Assembly: GCF_009720525.1 (NCBI RefSeq)
Contig: NZ_CP043930.1
Location: 3,194,501 to 3,258,500, forward strand
Direction: 5' to 3'
Source of the DNA: Gimesia benthica
Lineage (GTDB): Bacteria; Planctomycetota; Planctomycetia; Planctomycetales; Planctomycetaceae
DNA: 64,000 nt
Shown here: positions 35,132 through 44,746 of the stretch, one piece after another
Numbering within the stretch: the first letter of the stretch is position 1
Layout: each line of letters starts with the position of its first letter
The notes under the pieces: generated by a model
The model's input: only the letters and a program-made list of their open reading frames with translations
What the model was told of the DNA's origin: nothing
Databases searched by the model: none
Position numbers and translations under genes: made by a program

Positions 35132-36757
35132 ATGTACCGAGTCCTGATCACGGACAATCTTTCGCCAGCTGGTCTCAAAATCCTCGAAGACAACCCGGAA
35201 ATCGAAGTTGACGTTCGTTCCGGCCTCTCGCCGGAAGAAGTACGGGAAGCACTCAAGTCCGCTGATGGTATCATCATTCGCAGTGCCACCAAGCTGACTG
35301 AAGAGATTCTCCAGGGGCAGCCCCGTCTGAAAGCCATCGTCCGGGCCGGCGTCGGTGTCGATAACATCGACCGCGTCGCTGCGACTCGCGAGGGCATCAT
35401 CGTCATGAATACCCCCGCCGGAAACACCACCAGTACCGCCGAGCAGACCATCGCCCTGATGATGGCCCTCGCCCGGAACATCGGTCCCGCTTATGCCACC
35501 ATGAAAGAAGGCAAGTGGGAACGTAAAAAACTGACTGGAACCCAGGTCGCCGGCAAGACTCTGGCCGTCATCGGTCTGGGTCGCATCGGTCTCTCTGTCG
35601 CCCAGCGGGCCCAGGGACTGGAAATGAAAGTCATCGGCTACGATCCGTTTATGTCAGCCGAACGTGCTGCCGAGTACGGCATCGAGCTTTACAAGGAAGT
35701 CGATGAAATCGTCAAACACTGTGACTTCCTGACCGTGCACACTCCGCTGACTGACGAAACCCGTGACCTGATCAACGCCGAGCGGATCGCCACGATGCGT
35801 CCCGGAGTGAGAATCATCAACTGTGCCCGCGGTGGAATCATCAACGAAGACGATCTGGCAGATGCTCTGGAATCCGGCAAAGTTGCCGGCGCTGCCTGCG
35901 ACGTATTCACCCAGGAGCCGCCGGAAAACCGTCGCCTGATCGACGCTCCCAACATGCTGGCCACACCTCACCTGGGTGCTTCGACAGACGAAGCTCAGGA
36001 GATGGTTGCCCTGGAAGCAGCCGAGATCATCACCGACTTCCTGACGAAGAACGAAATCCGGCACGCCATCAACATGATTCCAGTCTCCGGTGCAGAAATG
36101 GCGGACCTCAAGCCGCACATCGAACTGGGACATCGCCTGGGAATGTTCCTGTCACAGCAGACCTCAGGCAGCCTCAAAAAGGTACAGCTTCAGTACCGGG
36201 GCGAAGTCGCCGAGAAGCAGACCAAGCTGATCACATCCAGCTTTACTGCCGGCCTGCTCTCACATTCATTCGAAGCCGAAATCAACATCGTGAATGCCAC
36301 CGTCTTCGCCAAAGATCGGGGCATCGACATTTCCGAGGACAAGTCTACCGAAGTCGGCACGCTTTCCACCCTGATCTCTGCTACCGTTGAGACTGAGGAT
36401 GGCAAGTTTTCCGCCGCCGGTACTATCTTCGGCCAGGACTTCCTGCGTCTCACCAAGCTGGACGAGTTCTACCTCGATGGCTATCTCGATGGTAATCTGT
36501 TGATCTACCGTCACAATGACGTACCCGGCCTGATCGGATACATCGGCACCGTGCTCGGTAACCACAAAGTCAACATCGCCCACATGGCTCTGGGACGCCT
36601 TCAGAATCAGCCCGGTGGTGAAGCGATCGCTGTGCTGAACGTGGACGGCGATGTTCCTGACGAAGCCATTGCGGAAGTCTCCAGCCACAAAGATGTTTCC
36701 TGCGTAAAACTCATCAAAATGCCACCAGCCACTGCTCCTCTTTCCTGGTTGCAGTAA
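35132..36757 (+). CDS. serA: D-3-phosphoglycerate dehydrogenase, long (ASB plus ACT) type
   Basis: A 541-residue enzyme catalysing NAD-dependent oxidation of 3-phosphoglycerate, the first step of serine synthesis. Residues 1-300 are the substrate/NAD domains (AIVRAGVGVDNID, VIGLGRIGLSVAQ, INCARGGIINEDDL, TPHLGASTDEAQ with the catalytic His). The allosteric substrate-binding (ASB) domain follows at about 320-450, and an ACT domain ends the protein (IYRHNDVPGLIGYIGTVLGNHKVNIAHMALGR), consistent with serine feedback. The ATG at 35132 is preferred over a GTG three codons upstream. A hairpin follows. Confidence 0.96.
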   Translation: MYRVLITDNLSPAGLKILEDNPEIEVDVRSGLSPEEVREALKSADGIIIRSATKLTEEILQGQPRLKAIVRAGVGVDNIDRVAATREGIIVMNTPAGNTTSTAEQTIALMMALARNIGPAYATMKEGKWERKKLTGTQVAGKTLAVIGLGRIGLSVAQRAQGLEMKVIGYDPFMSAERAAEYGIELYKEVDEIVKHCDFLTVHTPLTDETRDLINAERIATMRPGVRIINCARGGIINEDDLADALESGKVAGAACDVFTQEPPENRRLIDAPNMLATPHLGASTDEAQEMVALEAAEIITDFLTKNEIRHAINMIPVSGAEMADLKPHIELGHRLGMFLSQQTSGSLKKVQLQYRGEVAEKQTKLITSSFTAGLLSHSFEAEINIVNATVFAKDRGIDISEDKSTEVGTLSTLISATVETEDGKFSAAGTIFGQDFLRLTKLDEFYLDGYLDGNLLIYRHNDVPGLIGYIGTVLGNHKVNIAHMALGRLQNQPGGEAIAVLNVDGDVPDEAIAEVSSHKDVSCVKLIKMPPATAPLSWLQ

Positions 36758-36774
36758 GCTCGTACAGGCTTAAT

Positions 36775-36814
36775 AGCCGCTTCATCAGTTCGTTTTTAAG
36801 CCGATGAAGCGGCT
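36775..36814 (+). terminator. Stem-loop after serA
   Basis: A 12-bp perfect stem (36775-36786 with 36803-36814) around a T-rich 16-nt loop, 18 nt after the serA stop. No T-run follows, so it may act as an mRNA 3' barrier or a rho-assisted site rather than a full intrinsic terminator. Confidence 0.55.
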
Positions 36815-36939
36815 TAGCCATTTCAGCGAAAAATTCGCCCAGTCCCGGGAAAGTATTTGAACCCCAGGGTCCCTCCTGCATAAAATATCTGCGATAGAGG
36901 TACGTACCTGCCTAATTGAGTTTATTCCTCAAATTCCAA

Positions 36940-36967
36940 TTGACTGCGGAATCTGTTAGGTTATCAT
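36940..36967 (+). promoter_or_regulatory. Candidate promoter of the HNH endonuclease gene
   Basis: TTGACT at 36940-36945, 16-nt spacer, TATCAT at 36962-36967; predicted leader of about 100 nt to the ATG at 37071. Sequence match only. The remaining spacer between serA and this gene (36815-37070) shows nothing else. Confidence 0.45.
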
Positions 36968-37070
36968 TCCCGACAATTCGAATAGTTGAATCTACTTAAG
37001 TCGCTTCGGTTCTTATAGTACCTTAAAGTTTGCCATAACCTTGCTCAGAGATCTGGAGGGTGGGCGGCGT

Positions 37071-37721
37071 ATGATTTCAGCAACTTCCGGGAAGGCGCTC
37101 TCGAGTGCCATGCAGGCGAGCGTACTGGCGCTCAATAAGACTTATTCGCCAGTGCACGTGATCTCTGCCAAGCGGGCATTCTGCCTGCTCAGCAAAGATA
37201 TCGCTGAGGTCATCAGTGTCGAAGACGGCACCTTCATGAACTACGACTTCAGCTCCTGGATCGAAATCAGCGAATTACGTTCGGAGTTCAACGAACGCAG
37301 CGAACTTGAAGACTGGATCCTCACCGTCAATTACGAAATCCAGGTCCCCCGCGTCGTCCGGTTACTCCGCTATGACCGCATCCCCAACAATACCATCAAG
37401 TTCAATCGACGAAACATTTTTATCCGCGACAGTTATCGCTGTCAGTACTGCCAGAAGAAATTCAACGTCAAACAGCTCAGCCTGGATCACGTCGTCCCCC
37501 GCTCGCATGGCGGCGGCATGAGCTGGGAAAACATTGTCAGTGCCTGTCGTCGCTGTAACACCAAAAAGGGGGGCCGCACCCCGACCCAGGCCGGTATGAA
37601 ACTTCTGCAGAAACCGGCCAAGCCCAGCCGGAATCCGGTACTCCTGCAGCAGGTGAAACAGGCGAAATATGAATGCTGGAAAAATTTTGTCGGCACCAAA
37701 GAACTCATCAACTGTGACTGA
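37071..37721 (+). CDS. HNH endonuclease
   Basis: Start at ATG 37071 with GGAGGG 10 nt before it. The 216-residue protein has an N-terminal domain (LALNKTYSPVHVISAKRAFCLLSKDIAEVISVEDG) common to this widespread HNH family, then the nuclease core FNRRNIFIRDSYRCQYCQKKFNVKQLSLDHVVPRSHGGGMSWENIVSACRRCNTKKGGRTP, with two zinc-binding CxxC pairs (CQYC and CRRC), the catalytic DH of LDHVVPRSHGG and N of ENIV. The substrate is DNA. Members of this family are usually chromosomal housekeeping-like genes, and no restriction or mobile-element genes are adjacent, so its role is uncertain. Confidence 0.92.
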   Translation: MISATSGKALSSAMQASVLALNKTYSPVHVISAKRAFCLLSKDIAEVISVEDGTFMNYDFSSWIEISELRSEFNERSELEDWILTVNYEIQVPRVVRLLRYDRIPNNTIKFNRRNIFIRDSYRCQYCQKKFNVKQLSLDHVVPRSHGGGMSWENIVSACRRCNTKKGGRTPTQAGMKLLQKPAKPSRNPVLLQQVKQAKYECWKNFVGTKELINCD

Positions 37722-37949
37722 TCATTCTGCTCCAGCCCCTTAGCCTGCCCCTGCTTTTCCAGCCTCTCCCGCACTCAAATCCTGTCACCAGTTCCCTCAT
37801 AATCGACATATCCCCTCTGTTCCTCTGCTCGATTTGTGCTGAATTTACGGGCCATGGTTCCACTGGCTCTCTCAACCGTCTATATTACGAGACGAATAAT
37901 CAACATCCCCGCTGAAAGTCTACGCACCAGAAAGCCTCAGGAATCAGGA

Positions 37950-39263
37950 ATGTCGTCTTCTCCGTTAAACGTCGCCATTATTGGCATGGGAACCGTTGGT
38001 AGCGGTGTCGCAAAAATTCTTCTGGATCGAGCCGAGCAGATGACCACCCGTGCCGGGCGGCCGATTCATCTGAAACGGGCCGTCGTTCGCGATCTTTCCC
38101 GTCCTCGCGATATTGAGCTTGCCGAGGGTGTCCTGACCGACGATATTGACTCCGTCCTGAATGACGATTCCATCGATGTCATCATCCAACTGGTGGGGGG
38201 AATTGATCCCGCTTACGACATCATGCTGCGTGCCCTGGAAAGCGGTAAAGATGTCGTCACGGCGAACAAAGCCCTGCTCTGCGAAAAAGGGGAAAGCCTT
38301 TATCAGCGCGCCCGGGAACTCGGACGTTGCATCTGCTTTGAAGCAGCCGTCGCCGGCGGTGTTCCTCTGATTGAAACAGTCACCCAGGCGATGTCCGCCA
38401 ATCAAATCACTTCCATCGAAGCGATTCTGAACGGTACCAGCAACTACATCCTGACACAGATGTTTTCCCACGATGTCAGCTACGATGACGCCGTCAAAAG
38501 TGCCCAGGAAATCGGCTATGCAGAAGCCGATCCTGCGATGGACGTCGATGGCACCGATGCAGCCCAGAAACTGGGGATCCTCGTCCAACTCTCACTGGGG
38601 ATCAAGGTCAGCCTGGATCAGTTCCTGCGACAGGGAATCGATACGCTGTCCCTGGCAGACCTGAAATACGCCGACGAACTCGGCTACACCGTCAAACTGC
38701 TGGCGGTCGCCAATCTGATCGACGGTCAACTGGAAATGCATGCCCAGCCGACTCTGATCCGCAACGACAATCCACTGGCCCATGTCGAAGACGCCTACAA
38801 CAAAATCGCCCTCGAAGGCGATGCGGTCGGCAAGATCTGGCTCTCCGGGATGGGAGCCGGACAGATGGCAACAGCCTCCGCAGTGGTCGCGAATCTGATC
38901 GATGTCGCCGTCGGACGGGCTGCACTCACATTCCCCAGGCTCGACTTGTGGAATCCCCGGCACGATATCAAGATCATGCCGCGTGAAGAGATTTCACGTC
39001 GCTACTTCCTGCGGCTGAATGTAGAAGACCGCCCGCACGTTCTGGCAGATATTACGAACGTGCTGGGCGATCATGAAATCAGCATCGCCAGCCTGGTCCA
39101 GCATGAGGCACCGGAAGTCGATCCAAATGAAAGCTATCCGATTGTGCCTCTGGTCATCATGACTCACCAGACCACCGAAGGTCGTTTCCAGGCAGCCAGC
39201 CGGGAGCTGGAACAGCTTACCTGTATCCGCTCTCCCTTTGTCCGGATGCCGGTCAACGACTGA
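37950..39263 (+). CDS. hom: Homoserine dehydrogenase
   Basis: A 437-residue enzyme reducing aspartate semialdehyde to homoserine. The start is the ATG at 37950 with AGGA upstream; an in-frame extension to 37836 lacks family character. NAD(P)-binding GMGTVGSGVAKIL at the N-terminus, then the catalytic-domain stretches TANKALLCEKG, FEAAVAGGVPLIETV, ILNGTSNYILTQM, EIGYAEADPAMDVDGTDAAQKLGIL, which are diagnostic. The last 80 residues are an ACT domain (VEDRPHVLADITNVLGDHEISIASLVQ), probably for threonine feedback. Single-function form, not fused to aspartokinase. Confidence 0.96.
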   Translation: MSSSPLNVAIIGMGTVGSGVAKILLDRAEQMTTRAGRPIHLKRAVVRDLSRPRDIELAEGVLTDDIDSVLNDDSIDVIIQLVGGIDPAYDIMLRALESGKDVVTANKALLCEKGESLYQRARELGRCICFEAAVAGGVPLIETVTQAMSANQITSIEAILNGTSNYILTQMFSHDVSYDDAVKSAQEIGYAEADPAMDVDGTDAAQKLGILVQLSLGIKVSLDQFLRQGIDTLSLADLKYADELGYTVKLLAVANLIDGQLEMHAQPTLIRNDNPLAHVEDAYNKIALEGDAVGKIWLSGMGAGQMATASAVVANLIDVAVGRAALTFPRLDLWNPRHDIKIMPREEISRRYFLRLNVEDRPHVLADITNVLGDHEISIASLVQHEAPEVDPNESYPIVPLVIMTHQTTEGRFQAASRELEQLTCIRSPFVRMPVND

Positions 39264-39275
39264 GCCGTCGGAACA

Positions 39276-40109
39276 CTATTCTTTCTTTTCAGCAGCCTCT
39301 TTCTCCGGTTTGGCTGCTGCTTCTTTTTTCTCCGCGGGCTTTTCCTCAGCCTTTGTTTCAGGCTGTTTTTCTGCCGCTTCTTTCTCGGCTGGTTTTTCAG
39401 CTTCCGCTTTCTCAGCTTCGGGCTTCGCTTCTCCCTCAGCCCGCTTCTCGCCGACAACGGTCGCCTTTTTGATGTAGTCCAGCATCGGGTATTCCTGTTT
39501 CAGGTATGCATTTCCCTGAGCACGAAGCCGCATCTGATCGGGACCTGCTCCTCCGGGAGCCCCTTCACCGTATCCATTGTAAAGTGAATCGACGACATCC
39601 ATGCCTTTGACCACCTTCGCGAAAGGAGAAAAGCCCATGTTGTCCAGATTGGAGTTATCACCAAAGTTGATGAAGAACTGGGTGGAACGGGAATCCGGCA
39701 GTCCGGTTTTCGCAAACGAGACATACCCGCGTTTGTTCGACTCAATCACGGGATCATCCGGAATATTGTTATCGGCCCACTTCGCATGCACGGCGGGATC
39801 ACCCTGAATCCCCACCTGGGCCATGAAGCCGTCGATCACGCGAAAGAAAGCCACATCGTTGTAAAAGCCTTCTTCGACCAGCTTCTTGAACCGCTCTGCC
39901 CCACGAGGTGACCAGGCGGGATGTACTTCCAGCAGGATGTCACCTTTGGTGGTGTTTAAGAGAACCTGAAAGTTTTCGGCATCCGAGGTTACCGGCTTTT
40001 CGCCAGCTGCTTCGGGAACTTCGGCATCGCCGGCCGTGGGAGTTTCACTGGTACATCCCACCAGACAGGGCAGCAACAGGCATAACGCGAAGAGGGTGAT
40101 ACGTAACAT
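39276..40109 (-). CDS. Lipoprotein cyclophilin-type peptidyl-prolyl isomerase with Lys/Glu/Ala tail
   Basis: Start at the ATG at 40109 (AAGGAAA 7 nt before); the codon before is TTG. Lipoprotein signal with C19 (LLLPCLVGC). Residues about 45-200 are a cyclophilin domain: VLLNTTKGDILLEVHPAWSPRGAERFKKLVEEGFYNDVAFFRVIDGFMAQVG, STQFFINFGDNSNLDNMGFSPFAKVVKGMDVVDSL; the bacterial type without all eukaryotic cyclosporin contacts. The last 70 residues are a highly charged Glu/Lys/Ala repeat (KPEAEKAEAEKPAEKEAAEKQ). It should catalyse proline isomerisation on periplasmic proteins. Convergent with hom, 12 nt between stops. Confidence 0.9.
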   Translation of the reverse strand: MLRITLFALCLLLPCLVGCTSETPTAGDAEVPEAAGEKPVTSDAENFQVLLNTTKGDILLEVHPAWSPRGAERFKKLVEEGFYNDVAFFRVIDGFMAQVGIQGDPAVHAKWADNNIPDDPVIESNKRGYVSFAKTGLPDSRSTQFFINFGDNSNLDNMGFSPFAKVVKGMDVVDSLYNGYGEGAPGGAGPDQMRLRAQGNAYLKQEYPMLDYIKKATVVGEKRAEGEAKPEAEKAEAEKPAEKEAAEKQPETKAEEKPAEKKEAAAKPEKEAAEKKE

Positions 40110-40168
40110 CAAATCTTTCCTTAAGTTTATCTGACTGAATTCAACAAAATGAAACTGATTAAGCTCTC

Positions 40169-41086
40169 TTAACTGTTTTTGATTTCTCGGCTGAGTTGCT
40201 CGAACTCATCCCGCAACACCGGCATCGCCCCGGATTGACTGGCCACCAGGCCTCCCACACGATTGGCAAACAATGCTGCCCGATCCCAGGGCCAGCCCAG
40301 CAGGCGTCGCGAAATCAGAGCAGCGGTAAATGCATCGCCGGCTCCCACCGCATCAGCCACTTCAACCGGTGTCCCCGGAATATCATAGACTTCGCCTCCC
40401 GCGTAGATCAGGCATCCCTGTGAGCCACGGGTAATACAGATCGCCTCGACTCCGTAATCTGCCTGCAGCTGATCCGCGAACTTCTGCAGGTCGTCTTGAG
40501 AGACTCCCAATAATTCTGACAGAACCTCGACCTCATCCTGGTTTAGCTTGACGACGCGGGCCGCTTTGAGTGATCGCTCGATCCAGTCCCGGTCGTAATA
40601 CTTCTGCCTGAGATTGATATCATAGACCACCAGGCAGTCATCGCTGGTCGCTGCCAGGCACTGATGAATCGCCTCTCGCGAGTCGGCTTCGCGCTGTGCC
40701 AGTGTTCCGAAGCAGACGGCGCGGGCGTTGCCCATCAGTGTCGCCAGCGGAGCGGTAAAGTCAAGATGATCCCAGGCGACCTGTTCGTGAATCGTATACT
40801 GCGGATCGTTGGCGTCGGTAAACTCCACCGTCACCGTGCCGGTCGGGTAGTTCTCATCGACCTGCACGTAATCCGTGGAGAGCTGTTGTTTTTTGAGAAA
40901 ATCGAGCAGTTCCCGCCCCAGATCATCCTGGCCGACGCGCGTGACCACGGTCCCCCTGCATCCCAGTTGATTAGCCTGAAATGCGACATTCGCAGGAGCC
41001 CCGCCCGGACGGCGGTCATCACCAAAACAATCCCAGAGTAATTCACCTAAACCAATTACCAGCGGGAGTGACGCAGAATTATTCAT
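40169..41086 (-). CDS. PfkB-family carbohydrate kinase (fructokinase-like)
   Basis: A 305-residue ribokinase-fold sugar kinase: VIGLGELLWDCF...RRPGGAPANVAFQANQLG at the substrate-binding N-terminus, VVTRVGQDDLGRELLDFL, VVYDINLRQKYYDRDWIERSL, VKLNQDEVEVLSELL and the catalytic VADAVGAGDAFTAALISR with the general-base Asp. The best guess is fructokinase, since the N-terminal arrangement resembles FrcK-like members, but ribo-, gluco- and other sugars are possible. GGAG lies 7 nt before the ATG. No transporter adjacent; it lies between the cyclophilin and thioesterase genes. Confidence 0.9.
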   Translation of the reverse strand: MNNSASLPLVIGLGELLWDCFGDDRRPGGAPANVAFQANQLGCRGTVVTRVGQDDLGRELLDFLKKQQLSTDYVQVDENYPTGTVTVEFTDANDPQYTIHEQVAWDHLDFTAPLATLMGNARAVCFGTLAQREADSREAIHQCLAATSDDCLVVYDINLRQKYYDRDWIERSLKAARVVKLNQDEVEVLSELLGVSQDDLQKFADQLQADYGVEAICITRGSQGCLIYAGGEVYDIPGTPVEVADAVGAGDAFTAALISRRLLGWPWDRAALFANRVGGLVASQSGAMPVLRDEFEQLSREIKNS

Positions 41087-41209
41087 GGAACTCCGATTCC
41101 ATTCTTGTTGATTTCAATTACACTGTTGATCAGTATTTCGATAAACCCGTCCAACAGCATTTCAGTTCATCTCTGCTGATACCATACCATATTCCGGGAT
41201 AGAAATTCC

Positions 41210-41674
41210 ATGCATCGTATTTATGAATACCATCATTTGGTGACCAATGATGAAATCGACGGACTGGGCCACGTCAACAATGTCGTTTACCTCAAATGGC
41301 TGCAGGACGCCGCTGTCGCCCACTCTGGAGCCAACGGCTGGCCCGCCCGACGCTACCGCGAACAGGGAATCGGCTGGGTCGCCCGCAGTCACTTCATCGA
41401 ATACCTGCAGCCCGCGTTCGTCGATCAGGAAATTGTCGTGCAAACCTGGATTTCTAATCTGCAGAAAGTCAAATCCCTGCGCAAATATCGCATCATCCGT
41501 CCCGCTGATTCCGAACTGCTCGTCCGGGCCGAGACCAACTGGGCCTTCGTGAATTACCAGTCCCTCTCCCCCTGCCGCATCCCCACAGAGGTCTCGGAAT
41601 GTTTCTCTGTCGTCTCCGATGAAGAAGCACCCGAGCAGGCTGCATTTTCTGAGAAGTTCACGGACAAAACGTGA
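41210..41674 (+). CDS. Hotdog-fold acyl-CoA thioesterase (4HBT family)
   Basis: A 154-residue hotdog-fold protein. The YbgC/FadM-type motif EIDGLGHVNNVVYLKWLQDA with the catalytic Asp and the following helix is clear, then HFIEYLQPAFVDQEIVVQTWI and RAETNWAFVNYQSLSPCRIP. Members hydrolyse acyl-CoA thioesters. Substrate length is unknown. The gene lies 96 nt upstream of the ATPase gene on the same strand. Confidence 0.9.
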   Translation: MHRIYEYHHLVTNDEIDGLGHVNNVVYLKWLQDAAVAHSGANGWPARRYREQGIGWVARSHFIEYLQPAFVDQEIVVQTWISNLQKVKSLRKYRIIRPADSELLVRAETNWAFVNYQSLSPCRIPTEVSECFSVVSDEEAPEQAAFSEKFTDKT

Positions 41675-41770
41675 TTTCTCGATCGCTGCCTGCTACCCTA
41701 TTAACAATCAGAGCTCCCTGGAACAGCGAGCCTTCCCGATTTCACTTCCCGTTGCCCATCACGGTGTGCC

Positions 41771-43438
41771 ATGACTGACCAACCCTATGAGAAACTAGGC
41801 GCCTTCTACCTCGGTAAAGAATACGATCTCCCCACCGGGTCGCTCACCGACAACCTCGTCCTCTACGACAGCAAAGACCTCACGACCCACGCGGTCTGTG
41901 TTGGCATGACGGGCAGTGGTAAGACGGGCCTCTGTCTCTCGCTGCTCGAAGAAGCCGCCATCGATGACATCCCCGTGATCGCCATCGACCCCAAGGGGGA
42001 CCTCGGCAACCTGCTGCTCAACTTCCCCGATCTGAAACCAGCCGACTTCCGTCCCTGGATCGAAGAAAGCGAAGCGGTCCGCAAAGGAAAGACACCCGAT
42101 GAATACGCCCGCGCAACCGCAGACCTCTGGAAGAAAGGCCTCGCCGACTGGCAGCAGGACGCCGATCGCATCGCTCGGCTCCGTGACGCCGTCGACATGG
42201 CCATCTACACCCCGGGCAGCAGCGCCGGCCTCCCCATCTCGGTCCTCAAATCGTTCGACGCGCCCAGCGATGCGGTCCTGAACGACAGCGACGCCCTGCG
42301 GGATCGGATCCTCTCCGCCGTCTCCGGACTGCTGGCCCTGCTCAAAATCGATGCCGACCCGATCAACAGCCGCGAACATATTCTGATCTCCAATCTGCTC
42401 AACCAGGCCTGGAAAGAGAAACGCAACCTCTCGGTCGCCAGCCTGATTCAGGAAATCCAGGCGCCCCCCTTCGACAAGATCGGCTTCCTCGACCTGGAAA
42501 CCTTCTACCCGGCTAAAGACCGGATGGCTCTCTCCCTGCAGTTGAACAACCTGCTCGCCTCCCCCGGCTTCGAAGCCTGGATGCAGGGCGAAGCACTCAA
42601 CATCGCCAACCTGCTGACGACCCGCGCAGGCAAGCCACGCATCTCGATCCTCTCCATCGCCCACCTCTCGGACTCAGAGCGGATGTTCTTCGTCACCGTC
42701 CTGCTCAACGAAGTTCTGGCCTGGGTCCGCAGCCAGTCGGGAACGTCCAGCCTCCGCGCCATCCTCTACATGGACGAAGTCTACGGCTACTTCCCCCCGA
42801 CCGCCAATCCTCCTTCCAAAACGCCCATGCTGACCCTGCTCAAACAGGCCCGCGCCTTCGGACTGGGCGTCGTCCTCTCCACCCAGAACCCGGTCGACCT
42901 CGACTACAAAGGGCTCTCCAATACAGGTACCTGGTTCATCGGTCGCCTGCAGACCGAGCGGGACAAGGCCCGCGTCCTGGACGGACTGGAAAGCGCCTCG
43001 GGAACCGCAGGCAGCCAGTTCCACCGTCAGCAGATGGAAGCCATCCTCTCCGACCTCGGTAGCCGCGTCTTCCTGCTGCACAACGTTCATGAAGATGCCC
43101 CCGTCGTCTTCCACACCCGCTGGGCCCTCTCGTACCTCCGTGGCCCCCTGACACGCACACAGATCCAGACCCTCATGGATCCCCGCAAGCAGGCGCTCGC
43201 CGACGAAACGTTAACCACGGTCACCAGCGCCCCGCGCGCCACCGAACCCACAGTAGCCGCCGAGCCCGATCAGCCACCGTTGATCCCCCCGACATCAAAC
43301 AACGCGTCTTCCGGGCCTCCAGCATGCTCCCCCAGGGGAGCAGACTGGTCTACCGGCCCGGCGTACTCGGCCTGGCGAAGCTCCGCTATGCGGATGCCAA
43401 ATCGAAAGTCGATCTCTGGCAGGATGTCGCTCTGTTGA
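41771..43438 (+). CDS. HerA/FtsK-superfamily ATPase, N-terminal part, frame-broken at C-run
   Basis: A large P-loop ATPase of the HerA/DUF87 kind. Walker A is GMTGSGKT at 45-52, then [15 protein letters not shown]; Walker B is [15 protein letters not shown], and [48 protein letters not shown] is the sensor/arginine-finger region. The residues encoded after 43285 no longer resemble the family, while the -1 frame (next feature) continues it, so one base seems missing from a run of six C; joined, the product would be about 821 residues. It may be a real indel, a sequencing error, or a programmed shift. The DNA is visibly richer in C/G with C-ending codons than its neighbours. Confidence 0.88.
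   Translation: MTDQPYEKLGAFYLGKEYDLPTGSLTDNLVLYDSKDLTTHAVCVGMTGSGKTGLCLSLLEEAAIDDIPVIAIDPKGDLGNLLLNFPDLKPADFRPWIEESEAVRKGKTPDEYARATADLWKKGLADWQQDADRIARLRDAVDMAIYTPGSSAGLPISVLKSFDAPSDAVLNDSDALRDRILSAVSGLLALLKIDADPINSREHILISNLLNQAWKEKRNLSVASLIQEIQAPPFDKIGFLDLETFYPAKDRMALSLQLNNLLASPGFEAWMQGEALNIANLLTTRAGKPRISILSIAHLSDSERMFFVTVLLNEVLAWVRSQSGTSSLRAILYMDEVYGYFPPTANPPSKTPMLTLLKQARAFGLGVVLSTQNPVDLDYKGLSNTGTWFIGRLQTERDKARVLDGLESASGTAGSQFHRQQMEAILSDLGSRVFLLHNVHEDAPVVFHTRWALSYLRGPLTRTQIQTLMDPRKQALADETLTTVTSAPRATEPTVAAEPDQPPLIPPTSNNASSGPPACSPRGADWSTGPAYSAWRSSAMRMPNRKSISGRMSLC
43285..43291 (+). other. C-CCC-CCG heptamer at the frame break (possible -1 slippage site)
   Basis: In the first reading frame the run reads atC-CCC-CCG, which has the X-XXY-YYZ form of a slippery heptamer. 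A -1 shift here continues [26 protein letters not shown] without a gap. The nearest strong stem-loop is at 43325-43342 (7-bp stem), about 33 nt on, farther than usual for a stimulator, so a simple deletion is equally likely. Confidence 0.6.
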
Positions 43439-44235
43439 TCTCCCTCACCGGCGATGTCCCCGAGAGCCTCTGGGAAGAGGCTACCCCCATCCCCGTCGGC
43501 GATCTCGACTACCAGGACCAGCCCGCAGATCAGGCCCGTTTCGCCGGCGTCGACACCGCCCTGACTCGCAACAAGCAATACGGCACCTGGGAAAAAGATC
43601 TGAAAAACTACCTCTACCAGGAACGACCGCTGAAACTCTGGTTCAGCGGCGATCCCAAACTCTACTCCGATCCGGACGAAACCGAAGCCGACTTCCGCGC
43701 CCGGCTCAAATTGCTCCTGCGCGAAGAACGCGATCTGCAGATCGAAAAACTCCGCGCGAAATACGCTTCCAAACTCGAGACCATCCAGAACCGCATTCGC
43801 ACAGCCGAAGAACGCGTTGCCCGCGAAGAGTCCCAGTACAGCGACAAAAAAATGAGCTCCTTCCTCTCCATCGGCACCACCATCTTCGGAGCCATCATGG
43901 GTCGTAAAATCGCCAGCGCGACGAACGTCCGCAAAGCCTCCACCGCGGCCCGCAGCGTCGGTCGCGCCGCGAAGGAATACGACGACATCGAACGCGCCCA
44001 GGAAGCCCTCAAAGTCCAGCAGCAGAAATACGAGGAACTCGAGGCCGAGTTCCAGCAGGAACTGGATGAGCTCGAAGCCCCCATCCGTCCCGAGGACCTC
44101 GAAATCGAAGAGTACCTCGTCCGCCCCCGCAAATCCGACCTGATGATCAACGAAGTCGCCTTCACCTGGCTCCCCTGGTCCGTCGACGAAGCCACCGGCA
44201 TCAGCGAACCCCTCTACCAAAGGGACGTCCGTTAG
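43324..44235 (+). CDS. HerA/FtsK-superfamily ATPase, C-terminal part (out of frame)
   Basis: This frame continues the ATPase above; it is open upstream to about 43285 and the ATG at 43324 has no ribosome site, so it is probably not an independent gene. The 303 residues include a beta-rich region ([33 protein letters not shown]), a short segment with possible membrane contact ([23 protein letters not shown]), and a coiled coil ([30 protein letters not shown]). The final residues ([15 protein letters not shown]) are a conserved end of the family as I recall it. Function of the C-terminal part is unknown. Confidence 0.8.
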   Translation: MLPQGSRLVYRPGVLGLAKLRYADAKSKVDLWQDVALLISLTGDVPESLWEEATPIPVGDLDYQDQPADQARFAGVDTALTRNKQYGTWEKDLKNYLYQERPLKLWFSGDPKLYSDPDETEADFRARLKLLLREERDLQIEKLRAKYASKLETIQNRIRTAEERVAREESQYSDKKMSSFLSIGTTIFGAIMGRKIASATNVRKASTAARSVGRAAKEYDDIERAQEALKVQQQKYEELEAEFQQELDELEAPIRPEDLEIEEYLVRPRKSDLMINEVAFTWLPWSVDEATGISEPLYQRDVR

Positions 44236-44714
44236 GCGTCCCCGTCAGTCGGCTTGAGAACAACCTCACGATTTCCAGTTCCCTTCTGTTCCATTTCCCT
44301 GAACAGTTTGACCTTGATCGGCTCTTCCCGAACCGTAATTTATCGCAATTGTGCTTCGCGCGCGAGGCGGACGATGCGAGCACTGGAACACGACGCACCA
44401 GTGACTCAGATTCACCTGAATCGGCGTCGATTTTTCCAGTTTTTCACCAGCACAAACGGAACCGGTTCCCGATGTCTCGTAGATTTTCAAATCATTTCGG
44501 AGCACTTTCAGAGCATTTCGCGCGACACTCACCAGCAACTCCCCCCCTTTCAAATCAGAATCAAAGCACAATTCCCCTTGACCCCCACACGCCCTTCAGC
44601 AAGATCACACAACATATCAACAAACAGCAAGCACTGTTTCTCGCCAAACCGGAAATGAACAGCAGCCGAAGCAATCCTGCCCTCCGTCTTGTCAGGAACC
44701 CGGACTGCAATAAA

Positions 44715-44746
44715 AACCAATTAGCCGCAGGGCGTTAGCCCCGGTT
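44715..44746. repeat. Candidate dispersed palindromic (REP-like) element
   Basis: AACC-AATTA-GCCG-CA-GGGC-GTTA-GCCC-CGGTT: nested complementary arms (AACC/GGTT, CCG/CGG, GGGC/GCCC) around GTTA. From memory, near-identical GGGCGTTAGCCCCGGTT strings recur between genes in planctomycete genomes, but only one copy occurs in this window, so the repeat status rests on outside knowledge. Confidence 0.4.

Noticed and set aside
43325-43342. 7-bp hairpin as stimulator of the frameshift
   Set aside because: It is about 33 nt downstream of the heptamer, whereas stimulators normally lie 5-9 nt away; kept only as background.
44254-44658. 134-codon open frame in the gene-free region
   Set aside because: Low-complexity product with runs of Ser/Arg/Thr, no ribosome site, and a competing overlapping frame on the other strand.
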